Shown: positions 26,167 through 36,882, counted from the first letter of the stretch. The stretch is DNA of 64,000 nt from Obesumbacterium proteus (GCF_001586165.1 NZ_CP014608.1:1736001-1800000); one strand, 5' to 3'. Notes: generated by a model from the letters alone, not told the origin. Program-made: numbers and translations.

Positions 26167-27198
26167 CTATTCCGCGACTTTGATGATCAGCTTACCAAAG
26201 TTTTTACCGCTCAATAGCCCTTGGAAGGCGCTAATGCTGTTCTCAAGCCCTTCCACAATATCTTCTTTAAACGCGATTTTTCCTTGCGCCAGCCACGTGC
26301 TCATCTGGGCATAAAATTCAGGATAACGATCGCCATAGTCCTGCGAAATAATAAAGCCTTCAACGCGCATGCGTTTTTTCAAGATGGTCGACATCAGCAG
26401 CGGCAAACGGTCTTGCTGGTGGTCGCTATGATGGCCGTTGTATTGGCTTATCATGCCACACACGGGGATTCGCGCTTTGGTATTCAGCAGGGGGAGAACC
26501 GCGTCAAAAACGGCACCGCCGACGTTTTCATAATAGACGTCGATGCCTTTGCTACAGGCGCGTTTTAGCTGCACGGCAAAATCAGGTGCTTTGTGGTCAA
26601 GGCAAATATCAAACCCCAAGGTTTCAACCGCATAGCGGCATTTCTCAGCACCACCTGCAATGCCGACCGCGTGGCAGCCGCGTAGTTTCGCGACCTGACC
26701 CACAACGGAGCCCACGGCACCGGTTGCGGCGGCCACAACCACGGTTTCACCCGGCTGTGGATTGCTGATATCGGTGAGGCCCATATAGCCCGTAAAACCA
26801 GGCATACCCAATAGGCCCAAGGCGTAGGAAGGGTGATCCATATTGGCGTCTAGCTTTTGCAGCCCTTCACCGTCTGATAATGCATAGTCTTGCCAACCTG
26901 TGTAGGCCAAAACCAAATCACCAACCTGATATTTCTCATTCAGCGAATGCTCCACGCGGCACACCGTACCGCCGCAGATCACTTCACCGATAGCCAACGG
27001 AGGAGAATAAGACGGCGTATCGTCCATGCGGCCACGGACATAGGGATCTAACGAAAGATAAAGCGTGCGCAGCAAAACCTGCCCTTGTACCGGTTCTGGC
27101 TGAGCTATTTCCTCTAAACGAATATCTTGGTCGGAAGGCATCCCCTGAGGGCGCTGCGCCAGCACGTACCGGCGATTGAAGCGAGATGAGATAGACAT
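26167..27198 (-). CDS. curA: Zinc-independent NADP-dependent oxidoreductase, CurA-like
   Basis: Medium-chain dehydrogenase/reductase family, leukotriene B4 dehydrogenase type, without zinc ligands. It is similar end to end to E. coli CurA, which reduces curcumin and other enones with NADPH. 343 residues. Features are LYLSLDPYVRGRM, the nucleotide-binding VVAAATGAVGSVVGQVAKL, and YYENVGGAVFDAVLPLL. The true physiological substrate is unknown. It is placed between proA and thrW, positions that are adjacent in E. coli, so it is an insertion relative to that order. Confidence 0.85.
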   Translation of the reverse strand: MSISSRFNRRYVLAQRPQGMPSDQDIRLEEIAQPEPVQGQVLLRTLYLSLDPYVRGRMDDTPSYSPPLAIGEVICGGTVCRVEHSLNEKYQVGDLVLAYTGWQDYALSDGEGLQKLDANMDHPSYALGLLGMPGFTGYMGLTDISNPQPGETVVVAAATGAVGSVVGQVAKLRGCHAVGIAGGAEKCRYAVETLGFDICLDHKAPDFAVQLKRACSKGIDVYYENVGGAVFDAVLPLLNTKARIPVCGMISQYNGHHSDHQQDRLPLLMSTILKKRMRVEGFIISQDYGDRYPEFYAQMSTWLAQGKIAFKEDIVEGLENSISAFQGLLSGKNFGKLIIKVAE

Positions 27199-27408
27199 AA
27201 CAGACTCCGTGATAGGTTAACGGCAACTCCAATTATCCATCGAATAATGGGATACGTGTTCCAGCCTAACTAAAAAACGCTCGGCCTGATGTCGTATGTG
27301 TGCGGCATGATAGGATTTGTGGATATAAATAATTCCCCTAAGGAAAATCTCCTTAAGAACAAAATGGCCTTTTGTGTTGATTTAATAGTCATACGAATCC
27401 CTAGCACC

Positions 27409-27437
27409 TTGACGCTACTGATGAATTTAACTATCGT
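27409..27437 (+). promoter_or_regulatory. Predicted sigma-70 promoter of thrW
   Basis: TTGACG, 17-base spacer, TATCGT. The -10 ends 44 bases before the tRNA, and a GC-rich discriminator (TTCCCGCAC) follows, as is common for stable-RNA promoters. Prediction from sequence only. Confidence 0.5.
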
Positions 27438-27481
27438 AATTCCCGCACTTCAGGCGTTTCCTCAGCAATATTTCCCTCAGT

Positions 27482-27557
27482 GCCGATATAGCTCAGTTGG
27501 TAGAGCAGCGCATTCGTAATGCGAAGGTCGGAGGTTCGACTCCTCTTATCGGCACCA
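27482..27557 (+). tRNA. thrW: tRNA-Thr (anticodon CGU)
   Basis: A 76-base cloverleaf with encoded CCA. Acceptor arms are GCCGATA / TATCGGC, D-arm GCTCAGTTGGTAGAGC, anticodon loop TTCGTAA (anticodon CGT at 27515-27517) and T-loop GTTCGACTC. It differs from E. coli thrW at few positions. thrW is a known phage integration site, and here too foreign-looking DNA starts right after the tRNA. I did not find a second copy of its 3' end in the window. Confidence 0.97.
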
Positions 27558-28779
27558 TTTCAAATAAGCAGTTACCTCATAAAATTCGACGTCTCAGTTA
27601 ATAAAATTTTTTTATAACTTCATATCGTGATGATATGTTTGATCCTCGTTCTATTGCCTAAGATCGAGACCTGATAGCAAGGAATGTTCGCTTGGAGAGG
27701 TCAGCGGATTTGAATGTTATGGTGCTAATTTGGTTGGCTTTCGTATTGGTAAATGTTTTCAGCAGAAGAGAAGGAATTATGCTGCTTACCATAGTAAATT
27801 AAACAACTCACTAGAATAGAAAAAAGTATAATTGTGTAACAGGTAAAATATAAAAATAATAATCAAAGTTATATTTAAACTTGTTAAATGTACTCTGTGG
27901 AATAATAAACTAGCTCTGTTTTTGATTGGTTTTGTTATTTATTAACTTTAATATTGCTTCAGGTAATTACCTGTAATTTAATTTCATTAATATTATTGAA
28001 AATAAAAAAATAAGCCTAAAGCACTAATTTTTATTCATTGTGAAAAATTAACTCGTCATAAAATTCTATATATCTATTCTATAATGTCGGAAGGATTCTT
28101 ATAAATACCCCCACCCAGTAAATTATTAAAATAACATATTTGTATCATTTTATTAACAATTTCAGCCGTGCAAACCAAATTCTAAGATTATATTTAGGAT
28201 TATTCCTACCATTGTTCAGGTAAATCATAACCATTTGTTTTGTATTGATATTAAAGATATTTGAATGAAATTACATTTAGCATATAGAGGTTATTTCACA
28301 CCTCCAAATTTTATAAATTACGAATAATTCAATTTAATTAGCGTGCTAATTGAGCGGTTGTGTGAAAAATAAAATAGCTATTGTTTATCAATAATATATG
28401 TGAGTTTTTTTTAGACATATATGGCATTTTTTTGCCTAAAAACTGAAAAATAACAATTGACATAGATCAGGAAAATCGATCAAAGACAATAAAAATGATA
28501 GGCATTGACTATCAATATTATGATTCTGATCGTTTGAATCGATCTAATGGGGTTTTTCATGCTAAATTTATTGACGAAGATTATAGGTTGAAGTGCTGAC
28601 ACAAAAGATGAACGCATCCCGTCCTATAAGAATTTGGTTGCACTCGCAACCAACGTTGATAGTCGAGACACCAGATAAAAGCAATCTCTTATCACTGTAA
28701 GTTAGCAAGTTTTTGAGCACAGACTACTGATATTAAATGATTGTTTTTTATATTAATAAATACAATAAAGAGTTCGGTT
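27558..28779. promoter_or_regulatory. AT-rich 1.2-kb region and leader upstream of the autotransporter
   Basis: No gene is supported in either strand. The base composition is far more AT-rich than the core genes, which suggests a silenced, H-NS-bound control region (inference). Visible elements are a 16-bp palindrome AATTAGC-GT-GCTAATT (28336-28351), an FNR/CRP-like half-match TTGAC-ATAG-ATCAG (28457-28470), dyads of GATC-rich sequence around 28475-28550, and a perfect leader hairpin TTGGTTGC-ACTC-GCAACCAA (28634-28653). AAAGAG precedes the autotransporter start. Confidence 0.55.
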
Positions 28780-31700
28780 ATGAATAAAATTTTTAAAGTA
28801 CTATGGAATGCGCAAACGCAAATGTTTGTCGTCACCTCTGAACTAGCTAAAGGGCATAATTGCTCAAATTCACGATCTTGCTCCAGCAATACCACTAATA
28901 CTGGAGCACACGGTTTTAAGTTAGCGCCTATATCTTTCGCTCTATCCATCTTTTGCTTCAGTGCGAATGCTGCTGATATACAAGTACATGATTTCACGCC
29001 TCAAGACCCATTTGAGGAGGTTATTTCTGGCTCAAATAATCTCATTGGAAGCTTCGCTGGCATTCAACAGGGTGAAAGTGGAATTAAGTGGACTACATTA
29101 GGGCAGGCTAAAGCAGATGGTCTGATCACCGGTGATAGTGCTCAATGGGTCGATCATGATATTTTTAGAATCGGCTCACAAACAAAGTCCATCAATTATA
29201 TAGATCCTGTCACGGGTAATACGGTGACTATGAAGGTCTACGATAACAATGATATTCAGACAGAACCTGCTGCAGATTTTCGCGTAACAATTTCAACCCC
29301 AGTGGGAAAAAATGGCCAATATGTTGACAGAAACTTTTATCAGATTGGTTCTGGTGCATCTCTTGATGTCAATGTAGGGCAAACGACAGGTAATTGGGTT
29401 GGTGCGGCAGATAATCAATTCAATGCTATTTTGAAAAGTTCGTCTAAAACTAAGAATAATGCTTCCGTATTCCACGTGACAGATGGTGGCAATCTTAATT
29501 ATCATTCTAAGACGGTCGTTCAACTTGGAAATAATAATAATAACATCCGAGACTCCAGCAACCCAGTTGCTTGGATGACGGCTGCAGACTTTGTCGGTAA
29601 TTTTGATAGTGTAATTGGGCATCAAAATATTACTAATATCGATGAGTTTAAAGCTTATAACGAGGCTTTAATCAAAGCCTTGCAAGATGGGAAAATACAG
29701 CTAACTGAGGCTGAGTATTCAGCAGAGTTAAATAAAGCCAGAGATCAAACGCTACATGGTATTGTCGTTAATACGGATAATATCGCATCTGACGATGCAG
29801 TAAGGGCGACAGTCAATCGCGATGTCGTATCTTATATTCATGCTGAAGGCGCAAGCTCTAATGTTAATATTGATGCTGGTGCGAATATTCAGTTGGTTGG
29901 CTCAGATGCTACCGTTGTTAACCTCGAGAGTGGGGCAACATTAACCAACAATGGTACTCTAGGAACTGCGGGTAATACTTTCCGAGGATCCTATGTTGTA
30001 GCCGCTCATTCCTCCTTTGTAGAAAACAATGGTGTAATAGATGCGGGCACAAACCCTGAAATGGCAGACTTCTTTCAGGGGGGCGCAGCGGGAGTAGCCA
30101 ATGGTACTCATACCGCAATCTTAGCGAACGGCACATCGGTAGTTAACAATAATAACACAGGCGTAATCAATGTAGCCGCCCGAGGAAACTACTATGGTAA
30201 TACCGGAGTATTACTCAGCTCTTCTGCTACATTAAATAACTATGGCGCAATTAATATTGCAGCTAGCAATGAAGCAAGTAGTATTTTGGGCGACGGTTCT
30301 AATATTGGTGTGGTTACACAGCAAAATACTACGTTTAATAATGAAGGTACATTATATATAGGCCGGATGGCACAGCGAACACCATCTGATAGCACCGATG
30401 ATTTATCTATTAAACAATCATCAATAGGGGTGCAGCTCTATGGTAATGGCATTTATAACGGGAAAAATAATTCAGAAATTATTATTGGTTCTAAAGTCCA
30501 AAATGCCACTGCTATTGATGTCGGTGGCGCAGCTACATTAGCACAGCAAGGAACTATCCAACTGAACGGCGCTGTGTCTGGAGACTCAGTCTCTAGTAAT
30601 ACGGGAATTATGGTTCGCGCAGGTACTGACGCCAATAAAGTTATCAATAGTGGCACTATTGATATGAATGGATTGAATAGTACTGGGATTAAAGTATTAG
30701 CTAATGGACAAATTACCAATTCAGGGACGATAAATGTTAACGGAGGTCTAGATCCGGTAACGCATTACGCTAACTACGGTATTTATGCCCAAGGTGAAAA
30801 AGCCCTAGCGATTTTATCCGGTAATGTAAATCTTGCTGGCAATGGTGCCATTGGTGTTCATGCCAGAGATAAAGGTGAAATTGATGTTACCAAAAATGGC
30901 GTGGTAACGTTCAACGGCGGTACTAATCAAACTGGATACTATATTTTTGGTGCTGGCTCTAAAATAAAAAATGACGCTAGCAGTGTGCAAGATGTATCCA
31001 CACAGGATTCTACGCTTTACCGAGTTGACGGAGGTGCTTCCTTTGATGGTTCCAGCAATAGCGCAGCTCAACTTAATGCCTCAGGTGATAATACAACTAT
31101 TATCCGTACTACTGGCTCGGGTAGCCAATTCAGCTCAGGAAAATTGGCACTTAGCGTTACAGGGGAAGGCGCAACAGGGATCAGGGTTGAAGGTGGTGCT
31201 ACAGGAGAGATTACTGCAGATGCCGTTATCGTTAAGGTGGCGGGCAAAGACACCACTGCTGGCATTGTAGATGGTAATTACTATGAATTAGATGGTTCAG
31301 TGAATAGCGCTAAAAAAGGCAACTCTATTCTAACTAGCTATGCCAATCTGGAAACAGCGAATACTGCCGATGGTGCGTTTGGCTATATTGCACGTAATGG
31401 CGGCAAGTTGATCCATGAAGGGAGCATCGACTTTACCGAGGCGAATAGCACCGGTGTGTTGGTCGACGGCGGTATTTTGGATAATCGCTCTACCATTTCG
31501 GTTAATGGTGTCGCTGTAAATATTCAAGGTGCCAGCTCTGAAGTCACAAATACTGGAACGGTTACTGCAACTGATGGTACGGCTGCCTATTTGGTAGGTA
31601 AAGACGCTACATTGTCGCTAAACGGTAATGGTATTACGCAGGCTGCTGGTTCGGCTCACGGTATTTTGCTAGATACTGGCGCGAAAGGTTTAACGGTAGA

Positions 31701-34700
31701 CGGCACCACTATAACCATGAGCGATACAGGAAGTGGTAGTGCTATCGAAAACAAAGCCAACATTGTTGGCATTCAGCTTAAAGATACGACGATCAACGTG
31801 GGTAACGGTATTGGCGTCCACACCGGAGCCTCTATGGCTCAAACTAACTCTGGCACAATTAATGTCACTGGCAGTGGCACCGGTATTCTGTTTGAAAATA
31901 TTGATGGCTCGCAGACCGATCAAGTGCTGGATATGTCTGACTCAAAAGATTTGGTGATTAATGTCCAGAAGGTTGGTGGAAAAGGGATTGTGACGAATGC
32001 CTCTTCTGATCTAAAAACCGGTGTGAGCGTTAATGTACTCGATTCTGCGGGAGGCGCAGCCCTGATAGTTAAAGGATCAACTCAAAAAGTTGAACAGTCA
32101 GGAAAACTCACCTCTAAGTCGACGACAGATGCTGTGGTTGATATTAACAACGGTAGCGTAAGCGAATTTGTAAACCGTGGCGATATTTTGGCTCTTAATG
32201 CCTCACAGATAGCTATCGAAACGACCAGCGGCTCAGGTGTGCGGCTCACCAATGCCCATGGTGGGAACATCATCGGGCAGGTAAACCTTCTTACTGGTAA
32301 TAACGTTGTGACGTTGGAGTCCGGCAGTACGGGGACTGATTTCACTACCGGTAGCGGCAGCGATCTGTTCTTACTTAAGGATGTTCAAGAGAGCGAAACT
32401 AACCTGTTTACATCTCTTAATGGTGGGCAAGGTGACGATACATTGAAACTGGATAATTCCGGCTATGTACTAAATCGCGCCGATGCCATTACTGGAATGG
32501 AGCATATCGATCTCACTAACGGTTCGACTCTCACCTTAGATAATGTGCTGCTGGCGCTGGGCGATAGCCAAGATGATAGTGCAGCAACGGGTTATTCCAT
32601 TGATTCTACGAGTACTTTAGCTGTTAAAAATAGCACAAACGTTGCATTTAACAGCCACTTATCTGGCAATGGATTGATGACGGTTGATACGGCAGGTAGC
32701 CAGTTTGAATTCACGTCCAATAATGCTGCAGATGGTTTTGCTGGAACAGCTGCCATGGGGAATACACGTTTTGAGCTGGATGGGCTTAATACTCAGGCTT
32801 TAACCAATGCGACGATGCGGGCTGACAACGGTAGCATTATCCATGTTGGCACGGGGCAGCAAACGATTGGTGGACTGGCGTTTAATGGCGGTACAGTGAA
32901 ATTTGATGGTGTGACGCCTGGTGTGACTGAGGCGGCAGGTACCATTCATACCACAGATAATATGGATCTACTGGGCAAAGGTGTTGTTCAAGTCGACGCT
33001 GGCAGCGTGAGCAACGATCGCCCATTACCAAATACACACGTTTCTCTTCTCGAGCAAGATGATACTGGAAGCCTGATTAAACTGGCTGACTCTGATGCAA
33101 CGGTTCAAGGCAGCGGCGGTAATTTAGAGTTGCATGACGCCAGTGGTAACGTAATTTCAGACGGTGTGACGTTGGATATCGTTCAGGGGGGAACCACTGC
33201 CGCTAAAGGTACTTATGACTATCGTCTTACTAGCGGTGAAAATAACGATGGCCTCTATGTGAACTACGGTCTCACCCAGGTTGAACTGTTGGGAAGTGGT
33301 AATGATGCATTAGTGCTCGATGCGAATGGCAAAACGGGCAATGCCGCTGATCTGAGCGCCAAAATTACGGGAAGCGGCGATCTGGCACTAGATAGCCAAA
33401 AAGGTGAAACGGTTTCTTTATCTAACATGGATAACGACTATACCGGCGTCACTGATGTTCGCAGCGGCAATCTCTTGATGCTGAATGACAACGTTCTGGG
33501 ACTAACCAGTGAGCTTAAATTGGCACTGGATACCGTATTGGATATGAATGGCCATAGTCAAACTATAGGCAAGCTTGTTTCAGAATCAGGCTCTTTACTG
33601 AATATCAACGGCGGTAAATTAACGTTAAATCACGGTGGTGTTTTTTCGGGCGAGTTAGCTGGTAGCGGAGAATTGGTTGTTGCCGCTGATACGTTAACAG
33701 TGAATGGCGCCAATGCTAATCTCTCTGCGACGACCACGATTGAGCAAGGGGCTTTAGCCGAGCTGAATAACACTCTGGGTCTGGGAATCGGCGATATCGT
33801 AGATAAAGGTGAACTGTTGCTGAATAAGGCGGATGGCGTTCTCTATAACAATATCAGCGATAACGGCGCTGTAGCTTTGAAAGATAGCCACGTGGTTCTT
33901 GCTGGTGACAACAGTAAATTCGCGGGCACATTCACTATTGATTCCACGTCTCAATTGACTGCGGGTTCTGCCCAGCATTTGGGGACGGCTGATATAAAAG
34001 ATGAAGGCGAATTGGTACTGAATACTCAGTCCGATTGGGAATTGGCTAACAACGTTACTGGCAGTGGTTCGTTTACCAAACAAGGTAGCGGCAGCGTGAC
34101 TTTTAATAAAAACGTCGCCTATACCGGAACGACTGACATCCAGCAAGGTAGTTTGATTCTTGGTAATGAGAATGCACCAATGACGCTTGCCAGCCAGCAG
34201 GTCAATATTCATGAGGGAGCGAAGCTCTCTGGATTTGGTGGTGTCGCTGGGAATATAGATAACCAAGGCTTGCTACAGATTGGTTCAGACACCCAAACTG
34301 ACGGGAAGACTCAAACTTTCACTATTGGCAAAGATTTGGTAAACAGCGGAACCGTTATGGTCGGTAATAATACCGCACACGCAACCGCGGGTAATCAGTT
34401 GTTGGTGAAAGGTGACTACACCGGTAACGATGGACACATTCACTTTAACACAGCACTTGGCGACGATAATTCGGTTACGGATAAGATGGTCGTTACTGGA
34501 GATACCTCAGGAAAAACGGGAGTCAGCGTCAGCAATGCCGGTGGCACAGGTGCTCAGACCCTAAACGGTATTGAACTTATCCACGTAGATGGCGCATCTA
34601 ATGGTGAGTTTAATCAGGAGGGGCGCATCGTTGCAGGCGCTTATGACTACACGTTGGCGCGAGGTAAAGATGGTAACAGCGGAAACTGGTACCTAACCAG

Positions 34701-35733
34701 TAAGCAAAATGGTGAAAATCCAGACCCAGATCCAAAGCCAGGTGAAAATACTGAGCGCCCTGAAGGTGGAAGCTATATCGCTAACCTTGCGGCGGCAAAT
34801 AATCTATTTGTCACACGCTTACATGACCGCCTAGGTGAAACTCAGTATATCGATGCATTAACGGGTGAGCAGAAAGTCACTAGTATGTGGATGCGTCAGG
34901 TCGGGGGGCACAACAACTGGCGTGACGCCGCGGGCCAGTTAAAAACTCAGAGTAATCGCTATGTTATGCAGATGGGAGGCGATGTTGCTCAGTGGAGTAC
35001 CGACGGCTTAGATCGCTGGCACTTAGGCCTGATGGCTGGGTACGGTAATAACCACAGCAGCACGAAATCCAATATTAGTGGTTATAGCTCGAAAGGTTCG
35101 GTCGATGGCTACAGTACCGGTATTTATGGGACTTGGTATGCTAATGATGCAGAAAAAACAGGTACCTACCTCGATAGTTGGTTGCAATATAGCTGGTTTA
35201 ATAATCATGTTAATGGTGAGCAGATTGCCTCCGAATCTTATAAATCGCGCGGTATTACGGCGTCGGTAGAAGTGGGGAAAACGATAAAACTTAGCGAGTT
35301 TAAAGGCAGTCTGGGCAGCACTAATACATGGTATGTACAACCGCAGGCACAAGCTGTTTGGATGGGCGTCAAAGCTAAAAATCATACCGAAGCTAATGGT
35401 ACAAGCGTGAGTAGTGACGGTGACGGTAACCTGATGACTCGACTGGGTGTGAGAACTTACCTTAAAGGGCATCATGCATCTGATGAGGGAAAAACACGTG
35501 AATTCCAGCCATTTATTGAGGCTAACTGGATCCACAACACTAAAGATTTTACGGCCACGATGAACGGTGTTGCTGTTAAGCAAGACGGCGCACGTAATCT
35601 GGGGGAAGTAAAAGTTGGCGTTGAAGGGCAGTTAAATCCACGCTTAAACCTTTGGGGCAATATCGGTGTTCAGGTTGGTGATAAAGGTTACAACGATGGC
35701 GCGGCAATGGTTGGCGTAAAAGTTAACTTTTAA
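28780..35733 (+). CDS. Very large type Va autotransporter (AIDA-I-like)
   Basis: A 2317-residue self-secreted surface protein, probable adhesin or biofilm factor. Started at 28780 (AAAGAG seven bases upstream), it opens with an extended signal peptide region (MNKIFKVLWN, then VVTSELAKGHN) and a hydrophobic core ending SANA at residue 64. The passenger (about 65-1975) is full of NSGTINV/NNGTL-type turns of a beta-helix, followed by autotransporter beta-strand repeats (GSGSFTKQGSGSVTFNKN). A proline-rich linker NPDPDPKPGE near 1980 precedes the beta-barrel (about 2034-2317), which ends VGVKVNF with the terminal Phe expected for outer-membrane assembly. An unusual GSGSDLF...GGQGDDTL stretch lies at 1191-1224. 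No protease motif is visible. Its ligand is unknown. Confidence 0.93.
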   Translation: MNKIFKVLWNAQTQMFVVTSELAKGHNCSNSRSCSSNTTNTGAHGFKLAPISFALSIFCFSANAADIQVHDFTPQDPFEEVISGSNNLIGSFAGIQQGESGIKWTTLGQAKADGLITGDSAQWVDHDIFRIGSQTKSINYIDPVTGNTVTMKVYDNNDIQTEPAADFRVTISTPVGKNGQYVDRNFYQIGSGASLDVNVGQTTGNWVGAADNQFNAILKSSSKTKNNASVFHVTDGGNLNYHSKTVVQLGNNNNNIRDSSNPVAWMTAADFVGNFDSVIGHQNITNIDEFKAYNEALIKALQDGKIQLTEAEYSAELNKARDQTLHGIVVNTDNIASDDAVRATVNRDVVSYIHAEGASSNVNIDAGANIQLVGSDATVVNLESGATLTNNGTLGTAGNTFRGSYVVAAHSSFVENNGVIDAGTNPEMADFFQGGAAGVANGTHTAILANGTSVVNNNNTGVINVAARGNYYGNTGVLLSSSATLNNYGAINIAASNEASSILGDGSNIGVVTQQNTTFNNEGTLYIGRMAQRTPSDSTDDLSIKQSSIGVQLYGNGIYNGKNNSEIIIGSKVQNATAIDVGGAATLAQQGTIQLNGAVSGDSVSSNTGIMVRAGTDANKVINSGTIDMNGLNSTGIKVLANGQITNSGTINVNGGLDPVTHYANYGIYAQGEKALAILSGNVNLAGNGAIGVHARDKGEIDVTKNGVVTFNGGTNQTGYYIFGAGSKIKNDASSVQDVSTQDSTLYRVDGGASFDGSSNSAAQLNASGDNTTIIRTTGSGSQFSSGKLALSVTGEGATGIRVEGGATGEITADAVIVKVAGKDTTAGIVDGNYYELDGSVNSAKKGNSILTSYANLETANTADGAFGYIARNGGKLIHEGSIDFTEANSTGVLVDGGILDNRSTISVNGVAVNIQGASSEVTNTGTVTATDGTAAYLVGKDATLSLNGNGITQAAGSAHGILLDTGAKGLTVDGTTITMSDTGSGSAIENKANIVGIQLKDTTINVGNGIGVHTGASMAQTNSGTINVTGSGTGILFENIDGSQTDQVLDMSDSKDLVINVQKVGGKGIVTNASSDLKTGVSVNVLDSAGGAALIVKGSTQKVEQSGKLTSKSTTDAVVDINNGSVSEFVNRGDILALNASQIAIETTSGSGVRLTNAHGGNIIGQVNLLTGNNVVTLESGSTGTDFTTGSGSDLFLLKDVQESETNLFTSLNGGQGDDTLKLDNSGYVLNRADAITGMEHIDLTNGSTLTLDNVLLALGDSQDDSAATGYSIDSTSTLAVKNSTNVAFNSHLSGNGLMTVDTAGSQFEFTSNNAADGFAGTAAMGNTRFELDGLNTQALTNATMRADNGSIIHVGTGQQTIGGLAFNGGTVKFDGVTPGVTEAAGTIHTTDNMDLLGKGVVQVDAGSVSNDRPLPNTHVSLLEQDDTGSLIKLADSDATVQGSGGNLELHDASGNVISDGVTLDIVQGGTTAAKGTYDYRLTSGENNDGLYVNYGLTQVELLGSGNDALVLDANGKTGNAADLSAKITGSGDLALDSQKGETVSLSNMDNDYTGVTDVRSGNLLMLNDNVLGLTSELKLALDTVLDMNGHSQTIGKLVSESGSLLNINGGKLTLNHGGVFSGELAGSGELVVAADTLTVNGANANLSATTTIEQGALAELNNTLGLGIGDIVDKGELLLNKADGVLYNNISDNGAVALKDSHVVLAGDNSKFAGTFTIDSTSQLTAGSAQHLGTADIKDEGELVLNTQSDWELANNVTGSGSFTKQGSGSVTFNKNVAYTGTTDIQQGSLILGNENAPMTLASQQVNIHEGAKLSGFGGVAGNIDNQGLLQIGSDTQTDGKTQTFTIGKDLVNSGTVMVGNNTAHATAGNQLLVKGDYTGNDGHIHFNTALGDDNSVTDKMVVTGDTSGKTGVSVSNAGGTGAQTLNGIELIHVDGASNGEFNQEGRIVAGAYDYTLARGKDGNSGNWYLTSKQNGENPDPDPKPGENTERPEGGSYIANLAAANNLFVTRLHDRLGETQYIDALTGEQKVTSMWMRQVGGHNNWRDAAGQLKTQSNRYVMQMGGDVAQWSTDGLDRWHLGLMAGYGNNHSSTKSNISGYSSKGSVDGYSTGIYGTWYANDAEKTGTYLDSWLQYSWFNNHVNGEQIASESYKSRGITASVEVGKTIKLSEFKGSLGSTNTWYVQPQAQAVWMGVKAKNHTEANGTSVSSDGDGNLMTRLGVRTYLKGHHASDEGKTREFQPFIEANWIHNTKDFTATMNGVAVKQDGARNLGEVKVGVEGQLNPRLNLWGNIGVQVGDKGYNDGAAMVGVKVNF

Positions 35734-35740
35734 CTGATGG

Positions 35741-35772
35741 AAGAGGCAAGAGTATATTAACACTTGCCTCTT
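35741..35772 (+). terminator. Hairpin after the autotransporter
   Basis: Perfect 10-bp stem AAGAGGCAAG / CTTGCCTCTT with a 12-base loop, eight bases past the stop codon. The following sequence is T-rich but interrupted, so termination may be weak. Confidence 0.6.
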
Positions 35773-36138
35773 ACTCTCTTATTGAATTTTTATGGCTTAT
35801 TATTAGCGTAATTCTCTAAGATGTTTTTTCTGTTAATTATTTAAATTATCTCACTTAATAGTGAACTTTGTATGAATCAATATAATATTTAAGTGCTGAT
35901 TGCTAATTTCAGCAACATAGTTCTATTCATTGTGATGTTATCAAAGCATTTATATCTAATGTTTCAAAAAATATGACCGCTATTAAAGTGGTGGGAATTA
36001 ATGAATAATGATTTTATAGCAAATGGTGAGTGTTTTTTGCTCTGTAGAAAAATCCAAACAAGATAAATATTCTTCTACGAAGAATAGAAAAACATGGTGG
36101 TTAGCACCAGGAAAATGAGCAACCATAGGAGGGAGACA
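35773..36138. other. AT-rich gap between autotransporter and LuxR gene
   Basis: 366 bases of AT-rich DNA. No gene or clear repeat is seen. It must contain the promoter of the LuxR-type regulator unless that gene is read through from the autotransporter. AGGAGGG at the right end is its ribosome-binding site. Confidence 0.5.
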
Positions 36139-36882
36139 ATGGAAAAGTTAGGTGTAAGAACGACAAGTGAGCTCATACCAATACATAAAATTATAGATGA
36201 GGTAATTAGGCCCGGTGAGCTTACATTTAATGAAAAAGTATACGGGGCAAATATAACTGACATTACTATAAAGATATTTTCATCGAATAAGTATTTTACG
36301 CTGGGTTTTAAAAGCGCACTACCATGTGGGAAAATTATAGATGAAGAGTTCACTGGTAATCCAAAATTACAATATGAAGATAAGTGGATGCACACTGTAA
36401 TAGTTTTATCTGAACTTTTACCTGATGTTGTATATCAAACATTGCTATATTTACGCTCAGTGTCAATTTGGGTCGAACATCCTATTCTTGTTATTGCAGA
36501 TAAAATTACCCCTATAATTAGCAAACTGGTTTCTGGTACAAATATAGTAATGGTTACTGGAAGGATTGATTTCACTAGATTAAATGGCGAACTATTCTAC
36601 TGGATAAACAGTGTTGTATCAGAATGTCATGAGTCCCCTGTGAATGAATATAAATTAACATGTTCTGAACAAGCTGCGTTGCTGCAATATATGCGATGCC
36701 ATAATATGAAGAAAGTTGCTTTGGAGCTCGGTATTTCATTAAAAACAGCGTATGCCAACAGAATTTCTGCATTAAATAAGCTTGGCTCACGAAATATTCA
36801 GGATTTTATTCTTCAAAGAGAATGTATATTTCATGATTGCCAATTGAATAATGATGATTTTCCGCCAGCATCGGGTCAATGA
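36139..36882 (+). CDS. LuxR/FixJ-type helix-turn-helix regulator
   Basis: A 247-residue protein with a C-terminal LuxR-type DNA-binding domain at about 170-235 (LTCSEQAALLQYMRC, VALELGISLKTAYANRIS, LNKLGS). The N-terminal two-thirds has no motif I recognise. The start at 36139 is chosen for AGGAGGG seven bases upstream; the frame is open to 36094. Codon use is AT-rich like the autotransporter, so both probably arrived together and this may control it (inference). The last six residues (PPASGQ) and the stop codon are encoded by the antisense strand of a truncated metallo-hydrolase gene, so the original C terminus appears to have been replaced at a recombination junction. Confidence 0.75.
   Translation: MEKLGVRTTSELIPIHKIIDEVIRPGELTFNEKVYGANITDITIKIFSSNKYFTLGFKSALPCGKIIDEEFTGNPKLQYEDKWMHTVIVLSELLPDVVYQTLLYLRSVSIWVEHPILVIADKITPIISKLVSGTNIVMVTGRIDFTRLNGELFYWINSVVSECHESPVNEYKLTCSEQAALLQYMRCHNMKKVALELGISLKTAYANRISALNKLGSRNIQDFILQRECIFHDCQLNNDDFPPASGQ

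Noticed and set aside
33754..35583. Long minus-strand frames inside the autotransporter gene (170 and 186 codons)
   Set aside because: They are antisense to a clearly real gene with signal peptide and beta-barrel. No ribosome-binding sites or recognisable protein features.
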